A DNA stretch of 15,050 bases. It comes from Candidatus Desantisiibacteriota bacterium (GTDB lineage Bacteria; JACRDZ01). Where the stretch lies: contig JACQWU010000113.1 of the NCBI GenBank assembly GCA_016209155.1, positions 1 to 15,050 on the forward strand, read 5' to 3'. A program made the position numbers and the translations under genes. Below are positions 1-7,096 of the stretch, one piece after another. Position 1 is the stretch's first letter, and the number at the start of each line of letters is the position of its first letter. The notes beneath the pieces were generated by a model. It ran no database searches. It was not told where the DNA came from and was given only the letters and a program-made list of their open reading frames with translations.

Positions 1-995
1 GCCTCTTCAATTGAGTACTTTGTCTGATGGGTTGGTGGTGATGCAAGATCAACAAATTGAGGCACACCCCGAATACTGGCTATAAGTTTTAGAACCTTTT
101 GTGCCATCAAAAGTCCGCCATCACCAGGCTTTGCACCCTGACCGTACTTAATCTCAATGGCTGCAGGGTCTTCTACCATATCTGGTATTGCATGTATAAT
201 CTCATCCCAACCAAAATATCCTGAGGCTATCTGCAAAATAAAATATTTTAAAAATCTTGAGCGCAAAAGGCGCGGCGGCATTCCGCCTTCACCTGTTGAC
301 ATTACAACAGGCATGTTGTAATTTTCATTCAGATAGGCGACTCCCATTGCAAGTCCCTCCCACATATTAGGGGAAAGCGCTCCGATAGACATCCCCCCGA
401 TGCGTATAGGATAAATCTCACGGACAGGAGGGATAAAAGACCCTTCCTGAATAGTCAGCATATCATCTTTTGTTTTAAGAGAAAGTTTCTCTGCGGGGAT
501 ATTTCTCCCGAGCAGTGTTCGTATATAAAATTCATGCCTGTCTGCATCAAGAGCCGGATCTGTAAGCATGGAAATGCGGATAAATTTTAATTTGTCCAGA
601 GTTGATATTGACGGATCGTTTCTTCTTCCTCCGCGTCTATAAGGTTCTCCATTTTTGTTAATATGGAAAAGCAGTTTATTGTGCGGATTGTATTGCGGCA
701 TGATGGCAAGGTTTGGGCATACCAGACTGCACTGTCCGCATCCGGTACAGTATCGTGAAATATCGTTTACCTGCCTTATACCGTTATATACAGTCCGGAG
801 AGTTGAAGGGAGCGGAATATCTCCCGAAGATTCCACCAGACGGCGTATAAAAACACCAGGCGTAATAGCTTTTACAGGACATACGGCTGTGCATCTTCCG
901 CATCTAATGCAGCGGTCGGAACGCCAGTTAATTATATAAGGCAGATCCTGAAGCAGCCTCTCACCATTTTGATCTAATCTGTTATTTCGTTCCAT
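1..995 (-). CDS. gltB: Glutamate synthase, Fe-S/FMN synthase subunit (archaeal-type GltB2), 3' end outside window
   Basis: This subunit would make glutamate from 2-oxoglutarate and ammonia delivered by the amidotransferase encoded just upstream. Reading the minus strand from the ATG at 995-993 gives about 331 codons that run off the window edge. Near the N-terminus are two 4Fe-4S motifs: CIRCGRCTAVCP (C29, C32, C35, C39) and CTGCGQCSLVCP (C83, C86, C89, C93). Then come glutamate synthase FMN-domain signatures: RIGGMSIGALSP, STGEGGMPPRLL, IEIKYGQGAKPGDGGLL and DLASPPTHQTKYSIEEA. I chose this start because AGAGG (complement of 1003-1007) lies 7-8 bases upstream and the start overlaps the end of the amidotransferase gene by 22 bases, suggesting translational coupling. 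The ferredoxin-plus-FMN layout is that of the split glutamate synthases of archaea and many anaerobes; a GXGXG subunit and a NAD(P)H oxidoreductase are expected further left. No defect is seen in the visible part. Confidence 0.93.
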   Translation of the reverse strand, partial: MERNNRLDQNGERLLQDLPYIINWRSDRCIRCGRCTAVCPVKAITPGVFIRRLVESSGDIPLPSTLRTVYNGIRQVNDISRYCTGCGQCSLVCPNLAIMPQYNPHNKLLFHINKNGEPYRRGGRRNDPSISTLDKLKFIRISMLTDPALDADRHEFYIRTLLGRNIPAEKLSLKTKDDMLTIQEGSFIPPVREIYPIRIGGMSIGALSPNMWEGLAMGVAYLNENYNMPVVMSTGEGGMPPRLLRSRFLKYFILQIASGYFGWDEIIHAIPDMVEDPAAIEIKYGQGAKPGDGGLLMAQKVLKLIASIRGVPQFVDLASPPTHQTKYSIEE

Positions 996-2089
996 ACTTT
1001 TACCTCTTTTGCATCAGGACTTATAACTACCATGTCATATTTCATAGGGAATATATCTTGTGATATGTCTCTACTTGGAATGACTTTGTTCAGTCCGCAT
1101 GTTTCCGACATTAATCCGTATTTTCCCGGAACTCCTCCTACTACTCCGGGTCGCAGTTTTTTTGTATCCTGTGTCATAAATATTGTTCCGTCAGGTATAA
1201 AACCTATAGTGCAGTTCGGGCCGTCAATACATAAAGGCCTTAAGGATCTTTTAAGCAGTTTTAATACCGCACTATCCTTCCTTGTATCTATTTCGGAGGT
1301 AGTAAGCGGATTAATTATATGTTTATAATATTTTAAAGGAAATTTTAAAATTTTGTGTGTGTAATGAAGTATGTGAGTAAAAACTTCACTGTCACTGTTA
1401 TAGCCTATATACCCGTCAATTTTGCGGCCGGTAAGATATTCCCTTATCGGAACAAAAGCCGTATTTTCACCATTTGTCATTGTTGAATATCCTTGAATAA
1501 AGAACGGATGACATGCATAAAGACAGATGGCATAATTAGTGTTTTGTCTGCCCTGAGCAAGTACTATTTTTGCTTGTAAAGGTTTTACGTCAAGCCCAAA
1601 AAATTCTCCGACTTCAAGCGGATCCCCGACTTCTTTAAGTGTAATTACATCAGGCCAGAATGAAAAAGCCAGAATGGATTCATCTTCTTCACCAATTTTT
1701 TTAAGTTCAAGTCTTGTTTTAAGCAGGAGATTATCTTTTTCAGCTTGAGGAAGTTCTTTGTTCTTACCTGCATAATCATATGCTCTTATAATATAGTGGT
1801 CCCGTTTTACAATTTCGCTTCCCGGTTTATGATTTATTTTAGGAGTCCAGGTGAATTTTTGCTCAAAACCCATATGTCTCATGAAATTTTCGAGCACAGC
1901 TAATTTGTTGTCATTACATATTGCCGAAAGAATAGGCAGTTCCTTCTTGTCCTCAAATTCACCCCCGAGATTTTTTAATACCAATCCGAGTCCTGAGCCG
2001 TCATGCCCTTCTTTCATGGTATTGAGAGCCAGTATATTCTCCATCGGGCTGAAATATTCATTTGAAATAATTGCCGCTAATCTGCACAT
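974..2089 (-). CDS. Class II glutamine amidotransferase subunit of split glutamate synthase (GltB1-like)
   Basis: A 371-residue stand-alone glutaminase domain that would hydrolyse glutamine and pass ammonia to the FMN synthase subunit encoded immediately downstream, whose start it overlaps by 22 bases. The protein begins MCRLAAI, so Cys2 becomes the N-terminal nucleophile after Met removal, as in Ntn-type amidotransferases. Other supporting segments are HDGSGLGL near residue 30, QGRQNTNYAICLYACHP in the middle with TNGENTAF after it, and GYNSDSE, matching the N-terminal domain of GltB. The C-terminal part (PNCTIGFIPDGTIFMTQD and PGVVGGVPGKYGL) is also typical of this subfamily. AGGA (complement of about 2100-2103) sits about 10 bases before the ATG. 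The leader upstream contains two inverted copies of a dispersed repeat, and a good sigma-70 promoter lies at 2250-2277. Full length, no defect seen. Confidence 0.92.
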   Translation of the reverse strand: MCRLAAIISNEYFSPMENILALNTMKEGHDGSGLGLVLKNLGGEFEDKKELPILSAICNDNKLAVLENFMRHMGFEQKFTWTPKINHKPGSEIVKRDHYIIRAYDYAGKNKELPQAEKDNLLLKTRLELKKIGEEDESILAFSFWPDVITLKEVGDPLEVGEFFGLDVKPLQAKIVLAQGRQNTNYAICLYACHPFFIQGYSTMTNGENTAFVPIREYLTGRKIDGYIGYNSDSEVFTHILHYTHKILKFPLKYYKHIINPLTTSEIDTRKDSAVLKLLKRSLRPLCIDGPNCTIGFIPDGTIFMTQDTKKLRPGVVGGVPGKYGLMSETCGLNKVIPSRDISQDIFPMKYDMVVISPDAKEVKVWNEITD

Positions 2090-2108
2090 AATATTATTTT
2101 CCTATTTT

Positions 2109-2133
2109 AGGTGTTTAGACTGAAGGCTGAAGG
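2109..2133 (+). repeat. Dispersed GACTGAAGG repeat, copy 1
   Basis: AGGTG, two variable bases, TAGACTGAAGG, then CTGAAGG. It is inverted relative to copy 2 (2155-2194), so RNA from the minus promoter at 2250-2277 could fold a stem of AGGTG and TAGACTGAAGG pairs around a loop of about 36 bases. It ends about 20 bases upstream of the amidotransferase start codon. Confidence 0.75.
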
Positions 2134-2154
2134 ATATTAGCTATAAGGATTTGT

Positions 2155-2194
2155 ACCCAAAAGCCTCACACCTTCAGTCTATCCACCTGAATAT
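2155..2194 (-). repeat. Dispersed 40-bp repeat, copy 2
   Basis: Read on the minus strand it starts ATATTCAGGTGGATAGACTG and ends AGGCTTTTGGGT. It matches copy 3 (4599-4638, plus strand) at 36 of 40 positions by direct comparison, and shares the AGGTG..TAGACTGAAGG core with copy 1 in inverted orientation. It lies in the leader of the glutamate synthase transcript. No ORF or transposase is associated, so its origin is unknown. Confidence 0.8.
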
Positions 2195-2249
2195 GTACTA
2201 TTAAATCATAAAAAATACTCAAAAGCAAGTATTACAATAAAAAAAAAGT

Positions 2250-2277
2250 ATTATATGATATTTTTATATTTTTTCAA
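2250..2277 (-). promoter_or_regulatory. Sigma-70-type promoter for the glutamate synthase genes
   Basis: On the minus strand TTGAAA (2277-2272, five of six consensus bases) is followed after 16 bases by a perfect TATAAT (2255-2250). Transcription would start near 2243 and run about 150 bases before the amidotransferase ATG, through the two inverted repeat copies. The region is very AT-rich, so chance matches are possible, but no better candidate is seen. Confidence 0.55.
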
Positions 2278-2315
2278 GAAAAAAATAGCATTAAATTTGA
2301 GAAAATAGAAAATCA

Positions 2316-2345
2316 TTGACAATAAAGGATTTTTTTGTTTATAGT
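2316..2345 (+). promoter_or_regulatory. Sigma-70-type promoter for recJ, possibly giving a leaderless mRNA
   Basis: A perfect -35 TTGACA (2316-2321), an 18-base spacer and TATAGT (2340-2345). The predicted transcription start is about 2352, which is the first base of the ATG I prefer for recJ, and no Shine-Dalgarno precedes that ATG. The TTG inside the -35 box is in frame with recJ and could be mistaken for its start codon. Confidence 0.5.
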
Positions 2346-2351
2346 ATTAGT

Positions 2352-2777
2352 ATGTATAATAAAAAATGGGTATTTTTTCCTCAAAATGAGGATTCAATTC
2401 AATATTTATCACAAGAACTTGCTATAAGTAAAATTTCTTCTCAGCTTTTGCTCAATAGAGGTATTAAAAGTCCGGCAGAAGCAAATTTGTTTTTTGAGTT
2501 TGAGCTTGAATCAATTTCTTCTCCATTTCTTTTAAAAGATATGGCAAAAGCTCTTAAATTAATTTATAAAAAAATAGATCAAAAGGGAAAAATTTTTATT
2601 TATGGTGATTATGATGTTGATGGAATAACGAGTGTAGGTGTTTTATATAAAACGCTTTCCTTCTTTTATAAAAATATTAATTTTTATATACCCGACAGGG
2701 TTAGGGAAGGTTACGGGCTGAATTTTGAGGCACTAAACAGGATAAAAGAATTGGGTGGAAATCTTTTTAATTATTAA
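2352..2777 (+). pseudogene. recJ: RecJ single-strand 5'-3' exonuclease, N-terminal fragment of a broken gene
   Basis: The 141-residue product from ATG 2352 matches the start of RecJ, the DHH-family exonuclease of recombination and mismatch repair. It opens MYNKKWVFFP, has the usual LLNRGI..EA..FF segment, the first DHH-family metal motif FIYGDYDVDGITSVG (near residue 85) and PDRVREGYGLN. After IKELGGNL the frame fails (FNY-stop). The remainder follows in another frame at 2786-4066. If one T is removed from the run at 2764-2768 the text reads LLII, the expected approach to the TVDxGIS motif, but that motif itself is absent, so a net loss of roughly 19-20 bases is inferred by comparison with remembered RecJ sequences. 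Together the two parts have normal RecJ length (about 570). An in-frame TTG at 2316 gives 12 more residues but lies within the promoter -35 box. Confidence 0.85.
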
Positions 2778-2785
2778 CATAAAAA

Positions 2786-4066
2786 TTGATAAAATATGCC
2801 AAGAAGATAGGGCTGGATATTATTGTTACTGATCATCATTTACCGGGGGATGTGCTTCCAATGGCAGATGCTCTTATAAATCCGCAGCAAAAAGATTGCC
2901 CTTATCCTTTTAAGGAACTTGCGGGTGTGGGAGTTGCTTATCAACTGGCTCGTGCTTTAATACAGGTGTTCCCGCCTGTTAAAGATTTAGATGAAAAAGA
3001 ATTGCTTGCATTTGTTGCACTGGGCACTATCGCTGATATTGTTCCTCTTCTCGGTGAAAATCGTGTTTTGGTAAAACACGGGCTGGATGCTTTTTTAAAT
3101 ACATCTAATTCAGGTTTGCAGAGTCTGATGAAAGTTTCCGGTTTATCTGAAAAGGAAATAAATTCCGAACATGTAAGTTTTTGGCTTGCACCGCGATTAA
3201 ACGCCACAGGACGTATGGCGGATGCCTATTTATCTCTGGAACTTCTTCTTACTAAAGATGAAAAACGCGCAGAGGAAATCGCATTGGAACTTAACAGAGT
3301 AAACAGCGAAAGGCAGAAATTACTGGAGCAAACATTATCTGAGGCGGTACATCTGGTAGAAAAATATATAGATCTAAAAAATGAACGTTTAATTGTGCTT
3401 GCATGGCCAAACTGGCATCCCGGTATAATAGGGCTTGTAGCTTCCAAGCTTGCGGAGAAGTATTCGCGTCCGGCGATTGTTATTGCTCTTGAAGGAGATA
3501 TAGGAAGAGGTTCGGGCAGAAGTGTTAAAAATGTAGATCTTTATAAGATAATTTCAAAATGTGAGCATCTTCTGACAAAATTGGGAGGGCATCATCACGC
3601 AGTAGGTCTTACTATAGAGAAGAAAAATATTAAAAATTTAAGGAAAGAGATTAATGATATATTAATAAATAGTCTTAAATGGGAAGATCTCCAGCCGGAG
3701 ATAGATATTGATTCTATTGTCACTATAGATCAAATCAATATGAATTTAATCAGCGAAATTAATAAATTTGTTCCTTTTGGAGAGGGAAATCCCCGTCCGG
3801 TTTTTGCTTTAAAAGGAGCAGATGTATATTCACATCCAAGGGTTTTAAAAAACAAACACCTGAAATTTCAGATAACTAAAGATAGTGTTATCTTAAATGC
3901 TATTGGATTTAATCAGGCTGATAAGATTTCTCTGCTTCAGAATAAATCAATAGATATTGTTTTTAATCTGGATATTAACAACTGGCAGGGACATGAATCA
4001 ATAAATTTACAGATAAAGGAAATCGGGGATGGAAAAATTTTGAACACTAATAATGCCGCTAAATAA
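2786..4066 (+). pseudogene. recJ: RecJ exonuclease, C-terminal fragment (426 codons, intact frame)
   Basis: Continuation of RecJ in a different frame; the TTG at 2786 is only the first possible start and has no Shine-Dalgarno. It begins IKYAKKIGLDIIVTDHHLPGD, carrying the DHH motif, followed by ALGTIADIVPLLGENR, LAPRLNATGRM, then the DHHA1 nucleic-acid domain with GIIGLVASKLAEKYSRPAIV, GRGSGRS and GGHHHAVGL, and a C-terminal OB-like part with KFVPFGEGNPRPVF. No stop or obvious damage interrupts 426 codons, so the lesion at 2764-2788 is either recent or a sequence/assembly error. With the TVDxG metal-binding motif missing, neither fragment nor a frameshifted fusion is expected to be an active nuclease. 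The stop is 45 bases before smpB. Confidence 0.85.
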
Positions 4067-4111
4067 ATTTACTGTCCCTACCGAAAATATTATATATAAT
4101 TAATCTTAGAT

Positions 4112-4588
4112 ATGGTGTTTATGCAGAAAGCTGAACTGGCTGAAATTTTAATAGGTACTAATAGACAGGCGCATCACAATTATTTTATTATTGAGAAATT
4201 TGAAGCCGGAATTGTGCTAAAAGGAACAGAAGTAAAGTCCCTGCGCGAAGGGAACTCAAATCTTAAAGATAGTTTTGCGCTTGTAACAAACGGGGATATT
4301 TTTTTGCATAATGTTCATATTTCCCCTTATAAAAACGGGAATCGCTATAATCATGAACCGCTGCGGACAAGAAAATTACTTTTACACAGAAAAGAGATAG
4401 AAAGATTGATAGGAAAAACAAGAGAAAAAGGGCTTACCTTAATTCCTTTAAAAATGTATTTTAATAAAAAAGGAATTGCTAAAGTAGAAATAGGGTTGTG
4501 TAAAGGTAAAAAATTGTTTGATAAACGTGAAACATTGAAGCGCAGGGAAACAGACCGTGAAATAGAACGCGCCTATAAAAATAGATAA
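4112..4588 (+). CDS. smpB: SsrA-binding protein SmpB
   Basis: SmpB binds tmRNA (SsrA) and brings it to stalled ribosomes for trans-translation. The 158-residue product has the normal length and the family core: [65 protein letters not shown] and [14 protein letters not shown], ending in the basic tail [21 protein letters not shown], which is disordered and inserts in the decoding centre. The start could be ATG 4112 or ATG 4121; neither has a clear Shine-Dalgarno. A TATAAT at 4095-4100 lies just before it without a good -35, so a short-leader promoter is only a possibility. It sits 45 bases after recJ and before the amidase gene. No tmRNA gene is seen in the window. Confidence 0.95.
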   Translation: MVFMQKAELAEILIGTNRQAHHNYFIIEKFEAGIVLKGTEVKSLREGNSNLKDSFALVTNGDIFLHNVHISPYKNGNRYNHEPLRTRKLLLHRKEIERLIGKTREKGLTLIPLKMYFNKKGIAKVEIGLCKGKKLFDKRETLKRRETDREIERAYKNR

Positions 4589-4598
4589 ACTTAAATAG

Positions 4599-4638
4599 AT
4601 ATTCAGGTGGATAGACTGAAGGTAGAAGGCTTTTAGGT
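4599..4638 (+). repeat. Dispersed 40-bp repeat, copy 3, carrying the amidase ribosome binding site
   Basis: It starts ATATTCAGGTGGATAGACTG and ends AGGCTTTTAGGT, 36 of 40 identical to copy 2 on the opposite strand. It occupies almost all of the gap between smpB and the amidase gene. Its 3' end, read on as AGGTGG (4635-4640), is the only Shine-Dalgarno-like sequence before the amidase ATG at 4648, about 7 bases away. Confidence 0.8.
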
Positions 4639-4647
4639 GGAAATATT

Positions 4648-6273
4648 ATGGAACAATTTATAATAGATGTTAAAAAGAGAAGCAATATTATTATATATGT
4701 AATATTTATGATTTTAGCTTTTGTAACTTTAACAAAAGCATATGAAATCACTATCTCTATAGACGAGGGGCATTTTATTGATCATGCCGAAATAGAGGAA
4801 TATGATAATAAGGAATATATTTCCATTGATGATGTGGTACGTGTTTTTAGAATGGTAAAATACTGGCATCCAAATAATCAGAAATTAGTTTTGGAATATG
4901 AAAAATATAGTATAGAAATGATTATAGATAATACTCAAATTATAGTTGAAAAAGACAATAATAAGAAGATCATTGAAATTAATGATCCCCCTTTGATTAT
5001 TAATGGTAAAATAATGGTCCCCATGACTTTTGTTTATAATAATATTGCATCAATGGCAGGGAAGAAAATATTATGGGATCAAAAAACCAAAACCCTTAAA
5101 GTTAATAAATTTGTTTATAATATTACAAATTTACGAGCTCAAACCTATAAAAATTTTACCAGAATAGCAATTGATATTGCTAAAGAAATGGAGTACCGTA
5201 TAGAAAAACAAATATCTACGCGTTTATCTGTTATTATCCCGGGAGGGATAGCGGATACTCTAAAGTGCAAATCCGAAATAAATGACGCATTGATTAAAGA
5301 AATAATATCTTTTCAGAATAAAGATGATGCTGTAATTTATATTGATTTTAAAGATAAAGCTTCAACTTATAAGTCATTTCTTCTGACTAATCCATATAGA
5401 ATTGTTATTGATATATCAGGCGGTGAAGGCATAAAAGTTAAAAATGAGAAATATGAAACCACACTTCCTGTTGTGAAAGCTAAAGATTTTAATACAACTT
5501 CGATTCAGGTAAAAGAAGTGAAAGAAGTAAAAGAAGAAAAGCAGAAAATAAGTTCTATTTCCGGTGGCAAACAGGAAGAAACAAATAAAAAGATATCTAT
5601 TATTGTACTTGACCCGGGACATGGAGGTAAAGACCCGGGCGCTATCGGCCCTTCAGGTTTAAAAGAAAAGGATGTGGTCCTTAAGATTGCAAAAGAATTA
5701 AAAAATCTTCTGGTAAAACATCTGGGGACCAGAGTTATTCTTACGCGTGAAGGTGATTATTTCGTTTCACTTGAAGGGAGGACGCATACTGCTAATTTTA
5801 ATCATGCTGACCTTTTTATCAGTATTCATACAAATGCTTCTTTTAAAGCGCGTTCTCAGGGTTTTGAGGTATTTTATTTTGCCGCCGGTATGAATATAGA
5901 CCCGTATGCTCTGGCTGTTGTAATGAAAGAAAACTCAGTTATGCAGATGGAGGAAAAAAAATCTCTGCAAATGAGCGATATCGATATTATTGTATATGAT
6001 ATACTTCAGACTGAATATGTAAAAGAAAGCAAGAATTTTGCCGCAATCGCCCAAAGAGCGCTTGACCAAAAATTGGATAACAGAAACAGGGGAATAAAAC
6101 AGGGACCTTTTTTTGTTTTACGCAATGCCCGGATGCCGTCCGTATTGGTGGAAGCGAGTTTCATTACTAATCGCAAGGATGAAGAGAATTTAAAAAGCAA
6201 TGAATATATCAGTAAAATAGCCAGAGCTCTATATGACAGTGTTATTAAATATAAAAAGGACGTAGAAAGATAG
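4648..6273 (+). CDS. Secreted N-acetylmuramoyl-L-alanine amidase (AMIN + Amidase_3)
   Basis: Cleaves the amide bond between MurNAc and L-Ala of peptidoglycan, outside the cytoplasmic membrane. The 541-residue protein has a signal sequence (hydrophobic 13-29, likely cut after TKA-31), a copper-amine-oxidase-N-like domain (about 35-152; PPLIINGKIMVPMTFV), an AMIN cell-wall-targeting domain (about 158-258, ending NPYRIVIDISG), a charged linker with repeated VKE units (288-300), and an Amidase_3 catalytic domain (about 316-535). Zinc ligands appear to be H325 in DPGHGGKDPGA, E340 in GLKEKD and H394 in SIHTN; the catalytic glutamate is E502 in VLVEASFITN. The domain order is common in clostridia and other anaerobes. 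It follows smpB by 59 bases and is followed 21 bases later by a GerMN gene. Its ribosome binding site comes from repeat copy 3. Full length and apparently intact. Confidence 0.93.
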   Translation: MEQFIIDVKKRSNIIIYVIFMILAFVTLTKAYEITISIDEGHFIDHAEIEEYDNKEYISIDDVVRVFRMVKYWHPNNQKLVLEYEKYSIEMIIDNTQIIVEKDNNKKIIEINDPPLIINGKIMVPMTFVYNNIASMAGKKILWDQKTKTLKVNKFVYNITNLRAQTYKNFTRIAIDIAKEMEYRIEKQISTRLSVIIPGGIADTLKCKSEINDALIKEIISFQNKDDAVIYIDFKDKASTYKSFLLTNPYRIVIDISGGEGIKVKNEKYETTLPVVKAKDFNTTSIQVKEVKEVKEEKQKISSISGGKQEETNKKISIIVLDPGHGGKDPGAIGPSGLKEKDVVLKIAKELKNLLVKHLGTRVILTREGDYFVSLEGRTHTANFNHADLFISIHTNASFKARSQGFEVFYFAAGMNIDPYALAVVMKENSVMQMEEKKSLQMSDIDIIVYDILQTEYVKESKNFAAIAQRALDQKLDNRNRGIKQGPFFVLRNARMPSVLVEASFITNRKDEENLKSNEYISKIARALYDSVIKYKKDVER

Positions 6274-6294
6274 ATAATTAGAAAAGGGAAATAA

Positions 6295-6870
6295 ATGGAT
6301 TTTGAAGAAATGATGAAAAATAAATTTACAATCTCAATAGTTATTATAATAATTATTGCAGGCGCTTTTGCGGTATATAAATTCATGACGAAACGCGATG
6401 AATCTAAAACAGATTCTTATCCTATTTATACAAAAAATGAAGAAATTATTAATATTACTTTGTATTTTGGTTCTGAAGACAGTGATGAATTTATAATAGA
6501 GTCAAGAGAGATTTATAAAACAAAACTTTCTGTAAATCAGGCGAAACAGGCAATTTTAAAATTAATAGAGGGCCCGAATAATGAAAATGCTTCTCCGGTT
6601 ATTCCAAAGGATACAAAATTGCGTGAATTATATGTGGAAAATGGACATGCATATATTGATTTCAGCAAGGAAATAAGCGAGAATCATCCGGGCGGAAGCA
6701 AAGCAGAAAGTGCTACCATAGGCAGTATTGTAAATACTCTTATTAAGAATTTTTCTGATATTAAAGATGTGCAGATTTTAGTTGAGGGAAAAGTAATCGA
6801 TACGCTTGCCGGACATATTGATATCAGACAGCCTTTTAAAGAAACTGCGGAAATAAAGAATAAGGATTAA
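6295..6870 (+). CDS. GerMN-domain membrane-anchored protein
   Basis: A 191-residue protein with a single N-terminal membrane segment (residues 11-28, FTISIVIIIIIAGAFAVY) and an extracytoplasmic GerMN (sporulation/spore germination) domain from about residue 50. The domain is supported by ITLYFGSEDSDEFIIESREI, QAKQAILKLIEGPNNE, PKDTKLRELYVENGHAYIDF and the ending TLAGHIDIRQPF. GerMN domains often accompany cell-wall amidases, and here the gene follows one after 21 bases, so a role in the same envelope process is inferred; biochemical function is not known. AAGGGA lies about 6 bases before the ATG. No lipobox cysteine is seen, so it is an anchored protein rather than a lipoprotein. Presence of the domain does not by itself imply sporulation. 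Confidence 0.88.
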   Translation: MDFEEMMKNKFTISIVIIIIIAGAFAVYKFMTKRDESKTDSYPIYTKNEEIINITLYFGSEDSDEFIIESREIYKTKLSVNQAKQAILKLIEGPNNENASPVIPKDTKLRELYVENGHAYIDFSKEISENHPGGSKAESATIGSIVNTLIKNFSDIKDVQILVEGKVIDTLAGHIDIRQPFKETAEIKNKD

Positions 6871-6893
6871 ATCCAGTGGAACTGGAGAGGAGT

Positions 6894-7031
6894 ATGTCCA
6901 GCACTGTCAAACTTTTAGAAGAAACCATCGGTACTACCGGCCTGGATCATACAACATCTGGAGCAGATGCCCCTAACCAGAGTATGATACCCCCGCCCGC
7001 CGTAAAAGACGCAGTGGCAGGTGATGTCTGA
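6894..7031 (+). CDS. Small GC-rich ORF of 45 codons, unrecognised
   Basis: The ORF starts MSSTVKLLEETIGTTGLDHT and ends PPPAVKDAVAGDV-stop. I do not recognise it. It has one of the best ribosome binding sites in the window: GGAGAGGAG ends two bases before the ATG, preceded by a small hairpin (CCAGT-GGA-ACTGG, 6873-6885). By hand count 71 of 138 bases are G or C, well above the AT-rich neighbours, which suggests separate origin or selection. It has no membrane segment, no cysteine and no obvious DNA-binding motif. It lies 23 bases after the GerMN gene, in the same direction, and 65 bases from the convergent ATPase gene. It may be a real small protein, the start of a truncated gene, or chance. 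Confidence 0.45.
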   Translation: MSSTVKLLEETIGTTGLDHTTSGADAPNQSMIPPPAVKDAVAGDV

Positions 7032-7096
7032 GCCGTTATAAGGATGGTTAAACAATAAAATATAAGGTTGCTTTTTTAAATAGTGTAAATTTTGGT

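Noticed and set aside
655-939. 94-codon plus-strand ORF opposite the glutamate synthase gene
   Set aside because: It is antisense to two ferredoxin motifs of a clearly conserved protein; the peptide has no recognisable features.
2316-2351. TTG at 2316 as the recJ start codon
   Set aside because: The TTG is part of the TTGACA -35 box, has no ribosome binding site, and the ATG at 2352 begins the RecJ-like sequence.
2764-2790. Programmed ribosomal frameshift joining the two recJ frames at a T-run
   Set aside because: A shift at the T-run leads into a frame that lacks the TVDxG motif and needs a second shift to reach IKYAKK, so sequence is missing rather than re-read.
6871-7096. Structured RNA (tmRNA, SRP RNA, RNase P or 6S RNA) in the GC-rich stretch after the GerMN gene
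   Set aside because: I could not find the conserved core sequences of any of these, and an open frame with a Shine-Dalgarno explains the segment better.
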